Shown: one piece after another, positions 19,082-28,729 of the stretch
How the letters are laid out: each line of letters starts with the position of its first letter
Numbering within the stretch: position 1 is the stretch's first letter
From: Ekhidna sp964289745
GTDB lineage: Bacteria; Bacteroidota; Bacteroidia; Cytophagales; Cyclobacteriaceae
Direction of reading: 5' to 3'
Assembly (NCBI GenBank): GCA_964289745.1
Contig: CAXYMM010000001.1
Location: 186,001 to 250,000 of the forward strand
DNA length: 64,000 nt
The notes under the pieces: generated by a model
The model's database searches: none
What the model saw: the letters and a program-made list of their open reading frames with translations, nothing else
Told to the model about the DNA's origin: nothing
Made by a program: the position numbers and the translations under genes

Positions 19082-20428
19082 CTACTTAGGAATAACCAGC
19101 GATTGACCTGTCTTAATTGCATTGGAGGCTAATCTATTAGCTTTTTTTAGTTTTTCAATAGTAGTATTGTTGTCCTTGCTGATACTCCATAAAGAATCCC
19201 CTCTTTTTACTGTATACAGGCTTCCTTTGCCAGTAGGTTTTAAAGTCTGTACTGGGGTATGTGCAGTAGTATATAATCGCTTTGTTTTTGAATTATAGGA
19301 GGGGAGTATCCAAATGCTAAGCCTTTGTCCTACACGAATCAAGTTGCTTCTAAGTCTATTCCAAGATTTAATATCGGAAATTCTGACGCCATATTGTCTC
19401 GCAATTGATCCTAATACATCGCCACTGCGTACCTTGTGATAAACCTTATTGCGTCCATACGTACTTCCTGGTGTGTTTCTTGCCAAATACTCTAAGTGCT
19501 TCTTCCCTACTTTAGAAGCAGTATCGTATAGAAAAACACGATTATTAACCACCGAATCTTTCCACTCGGCTGGAATTCTTAACCCGAATTTTTTTGTTCC
19601 CTCTGGCAAGGCTCCTCTTTTTACTTGCGGATTCCATAGTAGCATATCATCTAAACAGAGACCTAGCTGATTACAAAATGTTTCGATATGAAAATACTGA
19701 TTTATCTGAATGGTATCAAGTTCAGGGTAAAAATACTGAGGTTTTTCCGTAAAACCATGTTCCTCCAAATGATTTAATAGGTAGGCAATGGCTACAAACT
19801 GTGGAACATAGGATCTGGTTTCACGTGGTAAATACCTGTAAACCTCCCAAAACTTCTTTTTGTAGCCGCTTCTCCTTATTGCCTTTCTAACGTTTCCCGG
19901 ACCACAATTGTATGCGGCTAACGCCAGTTCCCAGCTATTGAACATGCGATTCAAATCTGTTAAATGTCTGCACGCGGCATCGGTGGCTTCATAAGGATCC
20001 ATGCGTTCGTCAATGTACCAATTATTGCTTAGCCCATATATCCTGCCTGTACTGGGAATAAATTGCCAAAGACCTACTGCGCTAGCATGAGAGATCGCTT
20101 GTGGTCTTAGTCCAGACTCAACAATGGCTAAGTACTTTAACTCATCTGGCATGTTATAGTATGCGAGTCTTTCTGAGAAGAGTGGAAAGTAACGCTCCTT
20201 TTTCTCTATAATTTCCTTGATGTAATCCCGATTTTTCAAAGCGAAGTAGTCGATGAAAGCAAGTACGAATTCGTTGAAATTGAGTGACACCTCTTTTTCA
20301 ATACATGAAATACGGTCTGCTACTTCATCATAGGAGTAGTCAGGTAGCACTTCTTCCAGTTTAAATTCCTGCGCTGTACTTATCGTAAAAAGACCAACAA
20401 ATAATAGGATACTAGAAATCCACCTCAT
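19082..20428 (-). CDS. MltD-like lytic transglycosylase with two LysM domains
   Basis: From the ATG at 20428 the protein has 448 residues and a signal peptide (MRWISSILLFVGLFTISTAQ); an upstream in-frame ATG would spoil the signal. The SLT domain (about 90-210) has the catalytic Glu near residue 104 in YLAIVESGLRP, then AVGLWQFIPSTGRIYGL and ALAAYNCGPGNV. Two LysM peptidoglycan-binding repeats follow (VRSGDVLGSIARQYGV; VKRGDSLWSISKDNN), separated by a basic linker. It cleaves the glycan strands of peptidoglycan in the periplasm with 1,6-anhydro products. Neighbouring EnvC-like and lipoprotein genes fit a cell-wall remodelling role. Confidence 0.93.
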   Translation of the reverse strand: MRWISSILLFVGLFTISTAQEFKLEEVLPDYSYDEVADRISCIEKEVSLNFNEFVLAFIDYFALKNRDYIKEIIEKKERYFPLFSERLAYYNMPDELKYLAIVESGLRPQAISHASAVGLWQFIPSTGRIYGLSNNWYIDERMDPYEATDAACRHLTDLNRMFNSWELALAAYNCGPGNVRKAIRRSGYKKKFWEVYRYLPRETRSYVPQFVAIAYLLNHLEEHGFTEKPQYFYPELDTIQINQYFHIETFCNQLGLCLDDMLLWNPQVKRGALPEGTKKFGLRIPAEWKDSVVNNRVFLYDTASKVGKKHLEYLARNTPGSTYGRNKVYHKVRSGDVLGSIARQYGVRISDIKSWNRLRSNLIRVGQRLSIWILPSYNSKTKRLYTTAHTPVQTLKPTGKGSLYTVKRGDSLWSISKDNNTTIEKLKKANRLASNAIKTGQSLVIPK

Positions 20429-20520
20429 GCATAAAAATATTTGAGTAATTGAGGTAATTAACACTTATATAGTTACTCGCTAATTCCGTGGTGATTCAAA
20501 AACAAAGTCGAGCGATCAAA

Positions 20521-20712
20521 TCAGTCTTCCTTCGATCCGTCTTTGATTTCTTCTTTTATTTCCTTGGTAGCATCTTTAAATTCTCTTATACCTCGACCCA
20601 TCCCTCTTGCTATTTCTGGGATTTTTTTCGCTCCAAAAAACACAATAACAAAAAGGGCGATGATTATCATCTCCGTCCATCCAGGCATCCCGATTAACAA
20701 TGTTGTATGCAT
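20521..20712 (-). CDS. tatA: Twin-arginine translocase subunit TatA
   Basis: A 63-residue TatA/E-family protein: a short N-terminal membrane helix (GWTEMIIIALFVIVFFGAKK), the conserved hinge FGAKKIPE, an amphipathic helix (IARGMGRGIREFKDATKEI) and a short charged tail. TatA polymerises with TatC to pass folded proteins across the inner membrane. No tatC is nearby. The gene has its own candidate promoter in the 65-base gap behind the EnvC-like gene. Confidence 0.95.
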   Translation of the reverse strand: MHTTLLIGMPGWTEMIIIALFVIVFFGAKKIPEIARGMGRGIREFKDATKEIKEEIKDGSKED

Positions 20713-20735
20713 CTTTATTTAATGGTTTAGACTTA

Positions 20736-20743
20736 CAAAAATA
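20736..20743 (-). promoter_or_regulatory. Candidate -7 promoter box for tatA
   Basis: The minus strand reads TATTTTTG in an AT-rich stretch, about 24 bases before the tatA ATG. It fits TAnnTTTG, but the AT-richness raises the chance of a random match and no -33 TTG is evident. Confidence 0.38.
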
Positions 20744-20777
20744 TAAAATAAAATATCTGAAAATGATAGAAGATCGA

Positions 20778-21965
20778 TTATTTCAAGACTAACCAATTTT
20801 CTGGATTCAATTTGGTTGTTCCTTTATAGACCTGAAACTCCAGTTCTGTAACACCATCTGGATCTGTGTACACTTCACCAATAATATCAGTAGACTTGAC
20901 TTTTTGATCCTTCTTCACATTGATGGTTTTTAAACGTGCATAAACCGTCAAATAGTTTCCGTGCCTGATAAGAACGAAGTTATTTTTTCCTGGGATGACT
21001 CCCGTCATGGTTACAACTCCATCAAATACTGCTTTCACTTTAGCGTTTTTTTCCGTCTGTATGCCTATTCCGTCGTTAACTATGGTAATTCGTTTAAGAA
21101 CTGGGTGTTTTTGCGACCCAAACCTAGACGTAATAAAGCCTGAACTTACGGGCCACGTTAGACTGTTTTTCTTTGATTCGAAGAGTCTGGTAAGCTCTGT
21201 AGTACTGGCCATTTCTGCGGTGGATACACTATTATTTTTTCGCTTCTCAGATTTCAATATATTAGCAATTAATGTATTTAACCGCTTATTTGCTACTTTC
21301 CTGCTTTCAATTTCCTTTCTTAGTTGGTGCTCTTTTTTTGAAAGTTGAGCTACCAATTCTGATTGTTTAGACTTAGACATCGCCAACTTTCGACTTTGAC
21401 GAACTTGTTGATTTAGAAGTTTTTGCTGCTTGATCCGTTTCGTTCCCACAATAACTCGCTGTTTGTTTAGCTCGATAGTCACAACCTGAATTTGTTCAGC
21501 CTGAAGTCTTCTGGCTTCGGAATACTGCTCCAAATATTTTAGGCGCTGAACAAGTTGATTAAAACTTCGTGAAGAGAAGAGAAACATTAGACGATCGTTG
21601 CTTCTGCTTGATTTGTAAGTAGCATATATCTGAGCTGCATACTCTTCTTTCAGCTGTTTTAAATCATTCTGCAATGCACTAACCACCGCACTTAGATCAC
21701 TTATTTCTCCATCAAGGAGTCTAATTTCGAATTTGATCGACCGAATCAAGGATTCTCGTACAATGATCTGCTGATTTAGGGCTTGTAACTGGCCTAGAGA
21801 TACTTCTTTTTTATTAGAAGTTTCTGATAAAATTCGCTCTGTTTCTGCGATTTTTCTCAGGTTTTCTCGCTTCTCATTTTCCAATTGCGCCTTGGTTCTT
21901 TGAGAAAAAGCGATTGACGGCAGGATTATAAGTACCAGAAAAAATAGAAAGCTATTTCCGTTCAT
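20778..21965 (-). CDS. EnvC-like murein hydrolase activator (degenerate M23 domain)
   Basis: The preferred start is the ATG at 21965 (395 residues), giving a signal peptide (MNGNSFLFFLVLIILPSIAF); it lies inside the end of the DUF4292 gene with a 14-base overlap. After the signal comes a long coiled coil (about residues 20-230, Lys/Glu/Gln/Arg-rich), then a C-terminal LytM/M23 fold (SGFITSRFGSQKHPV; FVLIRHGNYLTVYARL). Residues that bind zinc in active M23 peptidases are replaced: HxGxD is NDGIGI and the late HxH is LEFQV. E. coli EnvC is likewise catalytically dead and activates amidases at division. The same role is inferred here. Confidence 0.88.
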   Translation of the reverse strand: MNGNSFLFFLVLIILPSIAFSQRTKAQLENEKRENLRKIAETERILSETSNKKEVSLGQLQALNQQIIVRESLIRSIKFEIRLLDGEISDLSAVVSALQNDLKQLKEEYAAQIYATYKSSRSNDRLMFLFSSRSFNQLVQRLKYLEQYSEARRLQAEQIQVVTIELNKQRVIVGTKRIKQQKLLNQQVRQSRKLAMSKSKQSELVAQLSKKEHQLRKEIESRKVANKRLNTLIANILKSEKRKNNSVSTAEMASTTELTRLFESKKNSLTWPVSSGFITSRFGSQKHPVLKRITIVNDGIGIQTEKNAKVKAVFDGVVTMTGVIPGKNNFVLIRHGNYLTVYARLKTINVKKDQKVKSTDIIGEVYTDPDGVTELEFQVYKGTTKLNPENWLVLK

Positions 21966-22689
21966 ACTTGGCAGGGACAGAAAAAGGAAATTTGAGCTGT
22001 GATGATTCAATCTCCATCTTGTTATAGCCAATGCTAATTTCGGTATCGGACTTACTTTTGGAATCATACTCGATAGTTGCCCTTATGCCGCTCGGGAAAA
22101 CCTGATTTCTAACTAAAATAAAGTCACTGTAACTTACTGAAATCGTATTTTTCGAATCTTCTGTAGAAACCACCACTCGTTCCAACTTCATAGAATTTAT
22201 CCCGACAAAATTGGTGAAAAGATAGTTCCCAATCGATGCATTATAGCTAAAATGCTTTTCGTCCTTATTCACCTTTTGCCGTGTATATGGCTCAATCAAG
22301 TTACCAAGTAAAACTGATTGCATCATCTCAAAAGAAAAATCAAAATCGTACTCTTTGGAAAGCTCTTCAAAAGTATATTCGTAATACTGGTTATTTAGTT
22401 TGTCTAGTAATTTCACATTGGTTTGGTCAATAAGAACTCTAGCACCTTCAAAGCCGAATCCTGATAAAGAAATCCAAATAATGCTGTCTTTCTTAAATCT
22501 GAAATTAGCATTCGCAGATATTCGCTTACCTTCACTTTTGAATCTAAACTTGGACTTAGCTGATAAGTAGTCGAAATCTGGATTCACCACGTTTAACTCT
22601 TCATTCCTACTGAAAAGAATACCTAATTTTCGATTACACGAGGATACTGCAACTACCGAGATAATCAGTATGGGGAGCAGCTTATTCAT
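21952..22689 (-). CDS. DUF4292 family lipoprotein
   Basis: From the ATG at 22689 the protein has 245 residues with a lipoprotein signal (MNKLLPILIISVVAVSSC). The body is rich in alternating hydrophobic residues of a beta type and matches the DUF4292 family of Bacteroidota (SLSGFGFEGARVLIDQ; YSDFILVRNQVFPSGI). The pattern is reminiscent of LolB-like periplasmic lipoproteins, but that is only a resemblance. It overlaps the TPR gene upstream by 8 bases and the EnvC-like gene downstream by 14 bases, so the three are almost certainly translated from one message. Function unknown. Confidence 0.8.
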   Translation of the reverse strand: MNKLLPILIISVVAVSSCNRKLGILFSRNEELNVVNPDFDYLSAKSKFRFKSEGKRISANANFRFKKDSIIWISLSGFGFEGARVLIDQTNVKLLDKLNNQYYEYTFEELSKEYDFDFSFEMMQSVLLGNLIEPYTRQKVNKDEKHFSYNASIGNYLFTNFVGINSMKLERVVVSTEDSKNTISVSYSDFILVRNQVFPSGIRATIEYDSKSKSDTEISIGYNKMEIESSQLKFPFSVPAKYERK

Positions 22690-24388
22690 AAATTTTACGA
22701 TCTGCAATTTTTTGGTCTATCAATTCGGATGCCCCTCCAAGCTGCTTTGCCTTCTTCCACTGCTCGATGGCTGCTTCTACCTCGCCCAATTGGAAAAGTA
22801 CATCTCCGTAGTGTTCAATTACAATACCATCTTCACCGGATTGTGCGGCTTTTTCTAAATACTTTCGTGCTTCTTTGTATTCCCCATTTGCATAAAGTAC
22901 CCACCCGTGGGTATCAAGGTAGGTGGGATTCTCAGGATGTTCATTTATCAACCTTGAAGACATTTCAATAGCCTTGTGGAGGTTTTTACCTTCCAATGAA
23001 AGAAAATAGCTGTAATTATTCAGCACATGGTCATTATTGGAGTCGTTCATAAGTGCCTTTTCGAATGCATCATAAGACTTGTCATTTTGTTCTAGTCCAT
23101 TATAAGCATCACCCAACTGACCGTATAAGACGGTCAAGAGCTTTGGATCAGCGGTATATTTTCTGCCAGTATTCAAAAACCTTACTGCTTTTTCAAAATT
23201 CTTCTTTATTAGATGACCTGTACCAGCAAAATAATAAAGTAATGCTTGGTTTGGAAAGTACTCTAGTGCCTCCTCGGCATGTACCACCATGCTATCTGTT
23301 AGGCTCAACTCGCCTTCTATATTCAAGATATTTTTCCAGACAGAAAAGTTTGAAGGACTCAATCGAATTGCTTTTAGGTAGTATTCGAGCGATTTTTCCT
23401 TTTCACCTTGTCTATAGAGCATGTCAGCTACAAAAGCTTGTGCTTTGTATTCTTTGGGATATCCACTAGCTAGGCCTATCGTTATTTCAGCGAGTCTCTT
23501 ATAATCACCAGGAGAGGCTGAGGACAAAAAATAGTTGGACAAAATTTGAAATTTCGATTCAAAATCGATGGTAGGAGACTCAAAGGCCTGCTCTAATAAG
23601 TCCAAAGACTTGCCATAGTCTCTTCTGATCCATGCTACCTCGCTTTTTAGCAACGTTATTCTGGCGGAGGTCACCTCATTTTCTTCATACAACGCAATTT
23701 GCTGGCTCGCCTGATCTAGTTTTTTATTCTGAATTAAGAAGCTAATAAATTCTATTTGATACGACTGCTCATTTGGATAGGCCTCTATTAGTTTTTCGTA
23801 TTCCATTACTACTAGGTCTACTTTACCTTCTTTCATGTAAATCCGCTGCTTTTCTCTGATGATATCTTCATTTATCCCGAGTTCTTTCTCAATTTGATTA
23901 AACACAGCCATCATATCGTCTATTCTTCCTGTTAACTGATATAACTCTGCCAATTCATAAAGTGCACTTTCGTTTGCTGGGTATTTTTCCAAAACCCCCT
24001 CATAGGTTTTTGCAGATTCGATATGAAAGCCTACCGACTTGTATATTCTGGCAAGCGCTAATCGATAGTACTTATTGTCAGGGTCGATCTCTATGGCTCG
24101 CAACCCGTATGAAAGGGCTTTTTTCCCTTCATTACTTAGAGACAAAACTTCTGCTAGTTTATAGTTAATGGCAGCACTTTCGGGGTTCATTTTTAGTGCC
24201 ACATTAAAACCTTCTAATGCTTTTTCATAGTTTTCGAGAATTAATTGCTTTTCAGCATCGATGAGTATTGATTCTAGTCTAAGAGAATCGCTTTGGGTTT
24301 GGGGTGCTTCCAATTCGCTTTTTCCCCTTTTCTGCGAATAGGCATGGTATAACACACAGATCAATAAAAAGCTAAGAGGAAATCTCAT
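22682..24388 (-). CDS. Periplasmic TPR-repeat protein
   Basis: A 568-residue protein with a signal peptide (MRFPLSFLLICVLYHAYSQ), followed almost entirely by tetratricopeptide repeats; clear copies include ALEGFNVALKMNPESAAINY, ESALYELAELYQLTGRIDDM and YLDTHGWVLYANGEYKEA. TPR arrays hold protein partners together, so a scaffold or assembly role at the envelope is likely. It sits three bases after the sugar nucleotidyltransferase gene and overlaps the DUF4292 lipoprotein gene, which suggests these two act together. No enzymatic motif is visible. Confidence 0.85.
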   Translation of the reverse strand: MRFPLSFLLICVLYHAYSQKRGKSELEAPQTQSDSLRLESILIDAEKQLILENYEKALEGFNVALKMNPESAAINYKLAEVLSLSNEGKKALSYGLRAIEIDPDNKYYRLALARIYKSVGFHIESAKTYEGVLEKYPANESALYELAELYQLTGRIDDMMAVFNQIEKELGINEDIIREKQRIYMKEGKVDLVVMEYEKLIEAYPNEQSYQIEFISFLIQNKKLDQASQQIALYEENEVTSARITLLKSEVAWIRRDYGKSLDLLEQAFESPTIDFESKFQILSNYFLSSASPGDYKRLAEITIGLASGYPKEYKAQAFVADMLYRQGEKEKSLEYYLKAIRLSPSNFSVWKNILNIEGELSLTDSMVVHAEEALEYFPNQALLYYFAGTGHLIKKNFEKAVRFLNTGRKYTADPKLLTVLYGQLGDAYNGLEQNDKSYDAFEKALMNDSNNDHVLNNYSYFLSLEGKNLHKAIEMSSRLINEHPENPTYLDTHGWVLYANGEYKEARKYLEKAAQSGEDGIVIEHYGDVLFQLGEVEAAIEQWKKAKQLGGASELIDQKIADRKIYE

Positions 24389-24391
24389 CTA

Positions 24392-25390
24392 TCACCATTC
24401 ACTATAGTCACCCAAACTTACTGATTTTGGTTGGCTTTTTAGCTTAACGTGATTTCCGATCATTGAGTTGGTTAATTTAACGCTTTCCAATGTGGTGTTA
24501 TTCTGTATCAGACTATTCGAAATTTGGGTGTCAGAAATCTGACATCCTGATCCGATCGAAACGTTAGGACCAATTGTTGAATTTTTTATGACAGCATCCG
24601 AACCTATGAACACTGGTTCTATCACTTTTGAGTTGATAAGCTTAGCGCTGTGATCTACCAAATTTTCTCCCTTCAAAAAAGATAGATACCTAGCATTTGA
24701 CTGTATGATTGTCTCTTTGATTCCACAATCCAACCACTCTTGCACAGTGCCGATGGTAAAGGCGATTCCTTTATTCTTTAGGTTTTCTAATGCCATAGTG
24801 AGTTGAAATTCGCCCCCGCCCCTTACATCATTTTTTATTAAATAATCAAGCTCGGCTTTGAGCGTCTCTCCTCTCTTAAAGTAATAAATTCCAATAATAG
24901 CCTGGTCTGAAACAAATTCTTTCGGCTTTTCGATAAAGTCCGTAATAAGGCCCAAATCGTTTGTTTTTACAACGCCGAAGGCACTAGGATTTTCCACCTT
25001 TTTAGTCCATATAATCCCATCATCCTCTGGGTTTAACTTAAAATTTCCCTGAAATAATGTATCGGAGAATGCTACTATTACTTTACCCTCCAAAATATCG
25101 GCTGCACAAGCAACCGCATGTGCTGTACCCTCGGCTACTTTTTGGTGAAAAAAATGAGTACTGGCTCTAATAGCATCGGCCACTTTGACGAGACCCTCTT
25201 TTATTTGGCTATCAAAATCGCCAATAATAAATCCAATCTTATCGATAGGCTCAGGAGTAACCCTAGCGATATCCTCTACAAGTCGCTGCACTATAGGCTT
25301 TCCTGCGATAGGGATTAAAGGTTTGGGGGTAGTCAAGGTATGAGGCCGAAGGCGTTTACCTTTCCCGGCCATGGGAATAATAAGATTCAT
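24392..25390 (-). CDS. Sugar-phosphate nucleotidyltransferase
   Basis: A 332-residue enzyme that would activate a sugar 1-phosphate with an NTP. The N-terminal nucleotidyltransferase fold begins MNLIIPMAGKGKRLRPHT with the substrate loop TPKPLIPIAGKPI; GTAHAVACA and VVAFSDTLF-like segments follow. The last 90 residues form a hexapeptide-type left-handed beta helix (SDAVIKNSTIGPNVSIGSG). It resembles glucose-1-phosphate thymidylyl- or uridylyltransferases, but base and sugar cannot be fixed by eye. It overlaps the flippase gene by four bases, which ties it to export of a glycan or lipid-linked sugar. Confidence 0.87.
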   Translation of the reverse strand: MNLIIPMAGKGKRLRPHTLTTPKPLIPIAGKPIVQRLVEDIARVTPEPIDKIGFIIGDFDSQIKEGLVKVADAIRASTHFFHQKVAEGTAHAVACAADILEGKVIVAFSDTLFQGNFKLNPEDDGIIWTKKVENPSAFGVVKTNDLGLITDFIEKPKEFVSDQAIIGIYYFKRGETLKAELDYLIKNDVRGGGEFQLTMALENLKNKGIAFTIGTVQEWLDCGIKETIIQSNARYLSFLKGENLVDHSAKLINSKVIEPVFIGSDAVIKNSTIGPNVSIGSGCQISDTQISNSLIQNNTTLESVKLTNSMIGNHVKLKSQPKSVSLGDYSEW

Positions 25391-26862
25391 ACGAAATTTT
25401 CAATCCTCAATTGACGTAAGGACTTTCTTTCAATTATAGCGACCAAAGTTAGGTATAAAATAAAGATGCCCGATGCAATGTTAAATCCTGATCCCAAGTA
25501 TTTGTTCAAAAATATACCTGCTGCAGAAAGCAAAATAAAAGATAGGACTTTAACTACCTGATACGGGATAGGATAGTGCTTTTGCCCACCTAGATAAGAA
25601 ATCACAGAGATCGCAGTATAGCATATAAATGTGGCATATGCACTCCCCATGTATCCGTAATGTGGAATCAAAATCCAATTTAATGCCAAAGTGATTAATG
25701 CACCCGCCAAACTAATATAGGCACCATAGTGTGTCTTGTCCGTAAGCTTATACCAAAGAGATAGATTGTAAAAAACACCAAGGAATAACCCTCCGCCAAG
25801 TAGCCATGGTACGGCCTCTAATGCTACTAAATAACTTTCTTGCCTCAAAAAGATAGGAGCATAATAGGGCATATATAAACTCAAAAAAAGCCATGCTATG
25901 GAGGTCAACAGCACAGAATAAGTCATTATTTTGCTAAATACCTCAGCGGAGTTCTTTTCCTTGACATGTGCAAAAAAGAAAGGCTCAAATGCGTATCGAA
26001 AAGACTGGACAGTTAATGTCATAAAAACAGAGAGCTTGTAGCAGGCACCAAATATTCCCAAAATTTCTAGGTTTGAATAACCTGAATAGAACCCCTCTGG
26101 AAGCCGGTACTTCAAAATCGCCCGACTGAACATCTCGTTGGTTACCCCTGCGAAGCCAATAATCAAAATGGGCAAAGCGTATCGCATCATCTGCTTCCAA
26201 ACCTTGGTATCAAATTTCAATTTGATTTTTTTCCAAGTAGAAATGAAAAATAGTAGGTAAAGGCTATTGGCTAGCAAGTTGGAAAGAAAAACATAACCTA
26301 CTCCCAATGATGGATTATACATAAACTGAAGGAATCCAGTCGGGTTTTTTGCAAAAAAAAGTGGGCATAGAACGACAAAAAAAAGATTGAGCAAAATATT
26401 GACACCAATATTTGAAAGCTTGAATACAGCGAACTTAGCTGCTTTTCCTTCTTCTCTTAAGCGTGCAAACGGTATAGTCACTATTGCATCAATAGCTAAA
26501 ATAGCGGCTAACCACTCTATAAAGTACCCGTTTTCAGGATAGGATAAAAACGAAGCAATTTGATTGGAAAAAATCCAAAGAAGCCCCGAAAAAACCACGG
26601 AGCTCAGCAGAACACTTGTGAAAGCAATATGGAAGTAATGATCTCCCTCTTTGGAGAATCGAAAATAAGCTGTCTCCAGACCATAAACGTATAGGATATT
26701 TAAGAAGGCTATATACGCATATAACTCTGTAACAACACCATATGCCCCTGGGTCGAAAACAGCCGTATAAAGCGGCACCAATAAATAATTGAGCATACGA
26801 CCAAGTACACTACTTAAACCATATATTGCCGTCTGGCTGGCTAGTCTCTTAAAGACTGACAA
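25387..26862 (-). CDS. Polysaccharide/lipid-linked oligosaccharide flippase (Wzx/MOP superfamily)
   Basis: A 491-residue polytopic protein with 12 to 14 predicted membrane helices, beginning MSVFKRLASQTAIYGLSSVL, the usual opening of Wzx-like members of the MOP superfamily. It would move an undecaprenyl-linked sugar from the inner to the outer face of the inner membrane. It is coupled to a sugar nucleotidyltransferase by a four-base overlap and begins three bases after an enoyl-CoA hydratase gene. It is the only flippase in the window, and lies far from the exopolysaccharide genes at 54559-64000. Confidence 0.88.
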   Translation of the reverse strand: MSVFKRLASQTAIYGLSSVLGRMLNYLLVPLYTAVFDPGAYGVVTELYAYIAFLNILYVYGLETAYFRFSKEGDHYFHIAFTSVLLSSVVFSGLLWIFSNQIASFLSYPENGYFIEWLAAILAIDAIVTIPFARLREEGKAAKFAVFKLSNIGVNILLNLFFVVLCPLFFAKNPTGFLQFMYNPSLGVGYVFLSNLLANSLYLLFFISTWKKIKLKFDTKVWKQMMRYALPILIIGFAGVTNEMFSRAILKYRLPEGFYSGYSNLEILGIFGACYKLSVFMTLTVQSFRYAFEPFFFAHVKEKNSAEVFSKIMTYSVLLTSIAWLFLSLYMPYYAPIFLRQESYLVALEAVPWLLGGGLFLGVFYNLSLWYKLTDKTHYGAYISLAGALITLALNWILIPHYGYMGSAYATFICYTAISVISYLGGQKHYPIPYQVVKVLSFILLSAAGIFLNKYLGSGFNIASGIFILYLTLVAIIERKSLRQLRIENFV

Positions 26863-26865
26863 AGA

Positions 26866-27654
26866 CTATTCGCCTTTAAAGTTTGCCTGACGTTTCTCTA
26901 AAAATGCAGCTACGCCTTCTTTAAAATCTTCAGTAGCGACACATCCTGCAAAAGCATTGGCTTCAACTTGGTATCCATTTACACAGTCTTCAAACTGGGC
27001 GTTTGCCGAGTCGATCACCAACCCAATTGCAACGGGTGCTTTGGTCTGAATTTTTTTAAGAATCTCTAAAGACTTAGCATGCGCAGATGACTTGTCTTTT
27101 TCCACATAGTTGACTAACCCCCAGTGCAATGCTTGATCAGAAGAGATCATATCTGCTGTCATTAGGTATTCGAACGCCCTTCCTTTCCCGATAAGTCTGG
27201 TAAGTCGTTGCGTACCACCATACCCTGGAATTACCCCAAGGTTTACTTCAGGCTGCCCAAACCTTGCCCCCTCTACTGCTACTCGCATGTGCGCTGCCAT
27301 AGCTAACTCACACCCACCCCCAAGCGCAAATCCATTTACCAGTGCTATAACTGGTGTATGACACTCTTCTATAGCTTGAAATACTTCTTGTCCCTCTTCC
27401 GCAAATTTTCTGGCGTTGGTCTCCTGAATTTCTTTAAACTCAGAAATATCAGCTCCAGCTACGAAAGATTTCTCTCCTGCACCGGTTAGAATTACACCGC
27501 TAATTTCTTTTGTACTATCCTGAACGTATTCGAAGACATTCTTCAATTCTGTCAGTGTTTCTCGGTTTAGTGCATTGAGTTTACTTTCTCTATTAATGGT
27601 GATGGTCAGGATGTTTTCATTAACTTCAGTGGCCAGATTATTATATGAATTCAT
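26866..27654 (-). CDS. Enoyl-CoA hydratase/isomerase family protein
   Basis: A 262-residue crotonase. Both classical hydratase glutamates are present: Glu136 in GQPEVNLG and Glu162 in AFEYLMTAD. The oxyanion-hole segments are FVAGADISEF and GFALGGGCELAM. It should hydrate trans-2-enoyl-CoA in fatty-acid or amino-acid breakdown. It starts 48 bases after tdh and may be co-transcribed with it; no other beta-oxidation gene is next to it, so chain-length preference and pathway are open. Confidence 0.9.
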   Translation of the reverse strand: MNSYNNLATEVNENILTITINRESKLNALNRETLTELKNVFEYVQDSTKEISGVILTGAGEKSFVAGADISEFKEIQETNARKFAEEGQEVFQAIEECHTPVIALVNGFALGGGCELAMAAHMRVAVEGARFGQPEVNLGVIPGYGGTQRLTRLIGKGRAFEYLMTADMISSDQALHWGLVNYVEKDKSSAHAKSLEILKKIQTKAPVAIGLVIDSANAQFEDCVNGYQVEANAFAGCVATEDFKEGVAAFLEKRQANFKGE

Positions 27655-27702
27655 AAGGTTAAATCGATATTTTAAACTTGTGTAAGAAAATGCAAATTTT
27701 AA

Positions 27703-28653
27703 TTAATTAAAAATGATCCCTTTTTTCAGTTGGTGAATCATCGTTCGGGTAAGGTCTTTTAGTTCATACTGAGGAGACCAGCCCCAATCCATTTTAGCTT
27801 TATGATCATCGATACTATGCGGCCAGCTATCAGCTATTTCTTGGCGAAAATCTGGCTTATAGCTAATCCTAAAATCAGGATAGTATTTTTGAATTTCACT
27901 TACCAATTCAGCAGGAGAAAAACTCAATGCTGATATGTTGTATGCATTTCTAATCCTTACCTTTTCTGGAGAGGTTTCCATTAAGTCAATGGTAGCTTTT
28001 ACCGCATCGTCCATATACATCATGGGTAGAACGGTATTTTCTTTCAGGAAACACTCATATGTCTCTCCTGAAATGGCTCGATGAAAAATGTCCACCGCAT
28101 AATCTGTTGTCCCACCACCAGGCAGGGATTTGTATCCGATCAAACCAGGATACCTTAGACTCCTTACATCGACACCATATTTTGAAAAGTAATAATCGCA
28201 CCAACGTTCACCTGCTAGCTTGCTTATTCCATAAACAGTTGTTGGGCTCATGATGGTATTTTGAGGGGTATTCCATTTTGGAGTGTCCTTGCCAAAAACT
28301 GCAATGGAGCTCGGCCAATATATTTTATCGAGTATGGTTTTACCTGCCTGCAAAACAGTAAGCAAACTTTCCATATTCAAGTTCCATGCAAATATGGGAT
28401 CACTCTCCCCATTTGCAGAAAGTACGGCAGCTAAGTGATAGACCTCATTCACCTCATATTTAGCTATCAGGTCATGAAATCTTTTTCGATCCATGATGTC
28501 TAGTTGCTCGTACAAACCTTCTGATACATGGGGTTCAGCGGCAGGCTTTAAATCTGTAGCCAAAATATTTTCAGCCCCCTTAAGGTCTCTCAATCTTTGT
28601 GCAAGATCCGTTCCCAATTGACCGCAAGCTCCGGTTATCAAGGTTCTACTCAT
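27703..28653 (-). CDS. tdh: L-threonine 3-dehydrogenase (short-chain/epimerase type)
   Basis: A 316-residue NAD-dependent dehydrogenase of the extended short-chain family: nucleotide motif TGACGQLG near the start, catalytic YGISK (Tyr141, Lys145), and the TDH-like segments SYKPDFRQEIADSWPHSIDD and MDWGW. It oxidises threonine to 2-amino-3-oxobutyrate, which is cleaved by Kbl. The kbl gene lies divergently, only about 340 bases away, which strongly supports this function over a sugar epimerase. This is the epimerase-like TDH and not the zinc-dependent alcohol-dehydrogenase type of E. coli. Confidence 0.92.
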   Translation of the reverse strand: MSRTLITGACGQLGTDLAQRLRDLKGAENILATDLKPAAEPHVSEGLYEQLDIMDRKRFHDLIAKYEVNEVYHLAAVLSANGESDPIFAWNLNMESLLTVLQAGKTILDKIYWPSSIAVFGKDTPKWNTPQNTIMSPTTVYGISKLAGERWCDYYFSKYGVDVRSLRYPGLIGYKSLPGGGTTDYAVDIFHRAISGETYECFLKENTVLPMMYMDDAVKATIDLMETSPEKVRIRNAYNISALSFSPAELVSEIQKYYPDFRISYKPDFRQEIADSWPHSIDDHKAKMDWGWSPQYELKDLTRTMIHQLKKGIIFN

Positions 28654-28729
28654 CTTTATTTGGGGTATTTAATTGTCTCGATAATAAAATTACCAAATTC
28701 AAGTTCTTCAACTACACCTAAGCTTCCTT

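Noticed and set aside
23053..23469. 138-codon frame on the plus strand
   Set aside because: It lies fully opposite the TPR gene, has no family features and is best explained as a shadow of the real frame.
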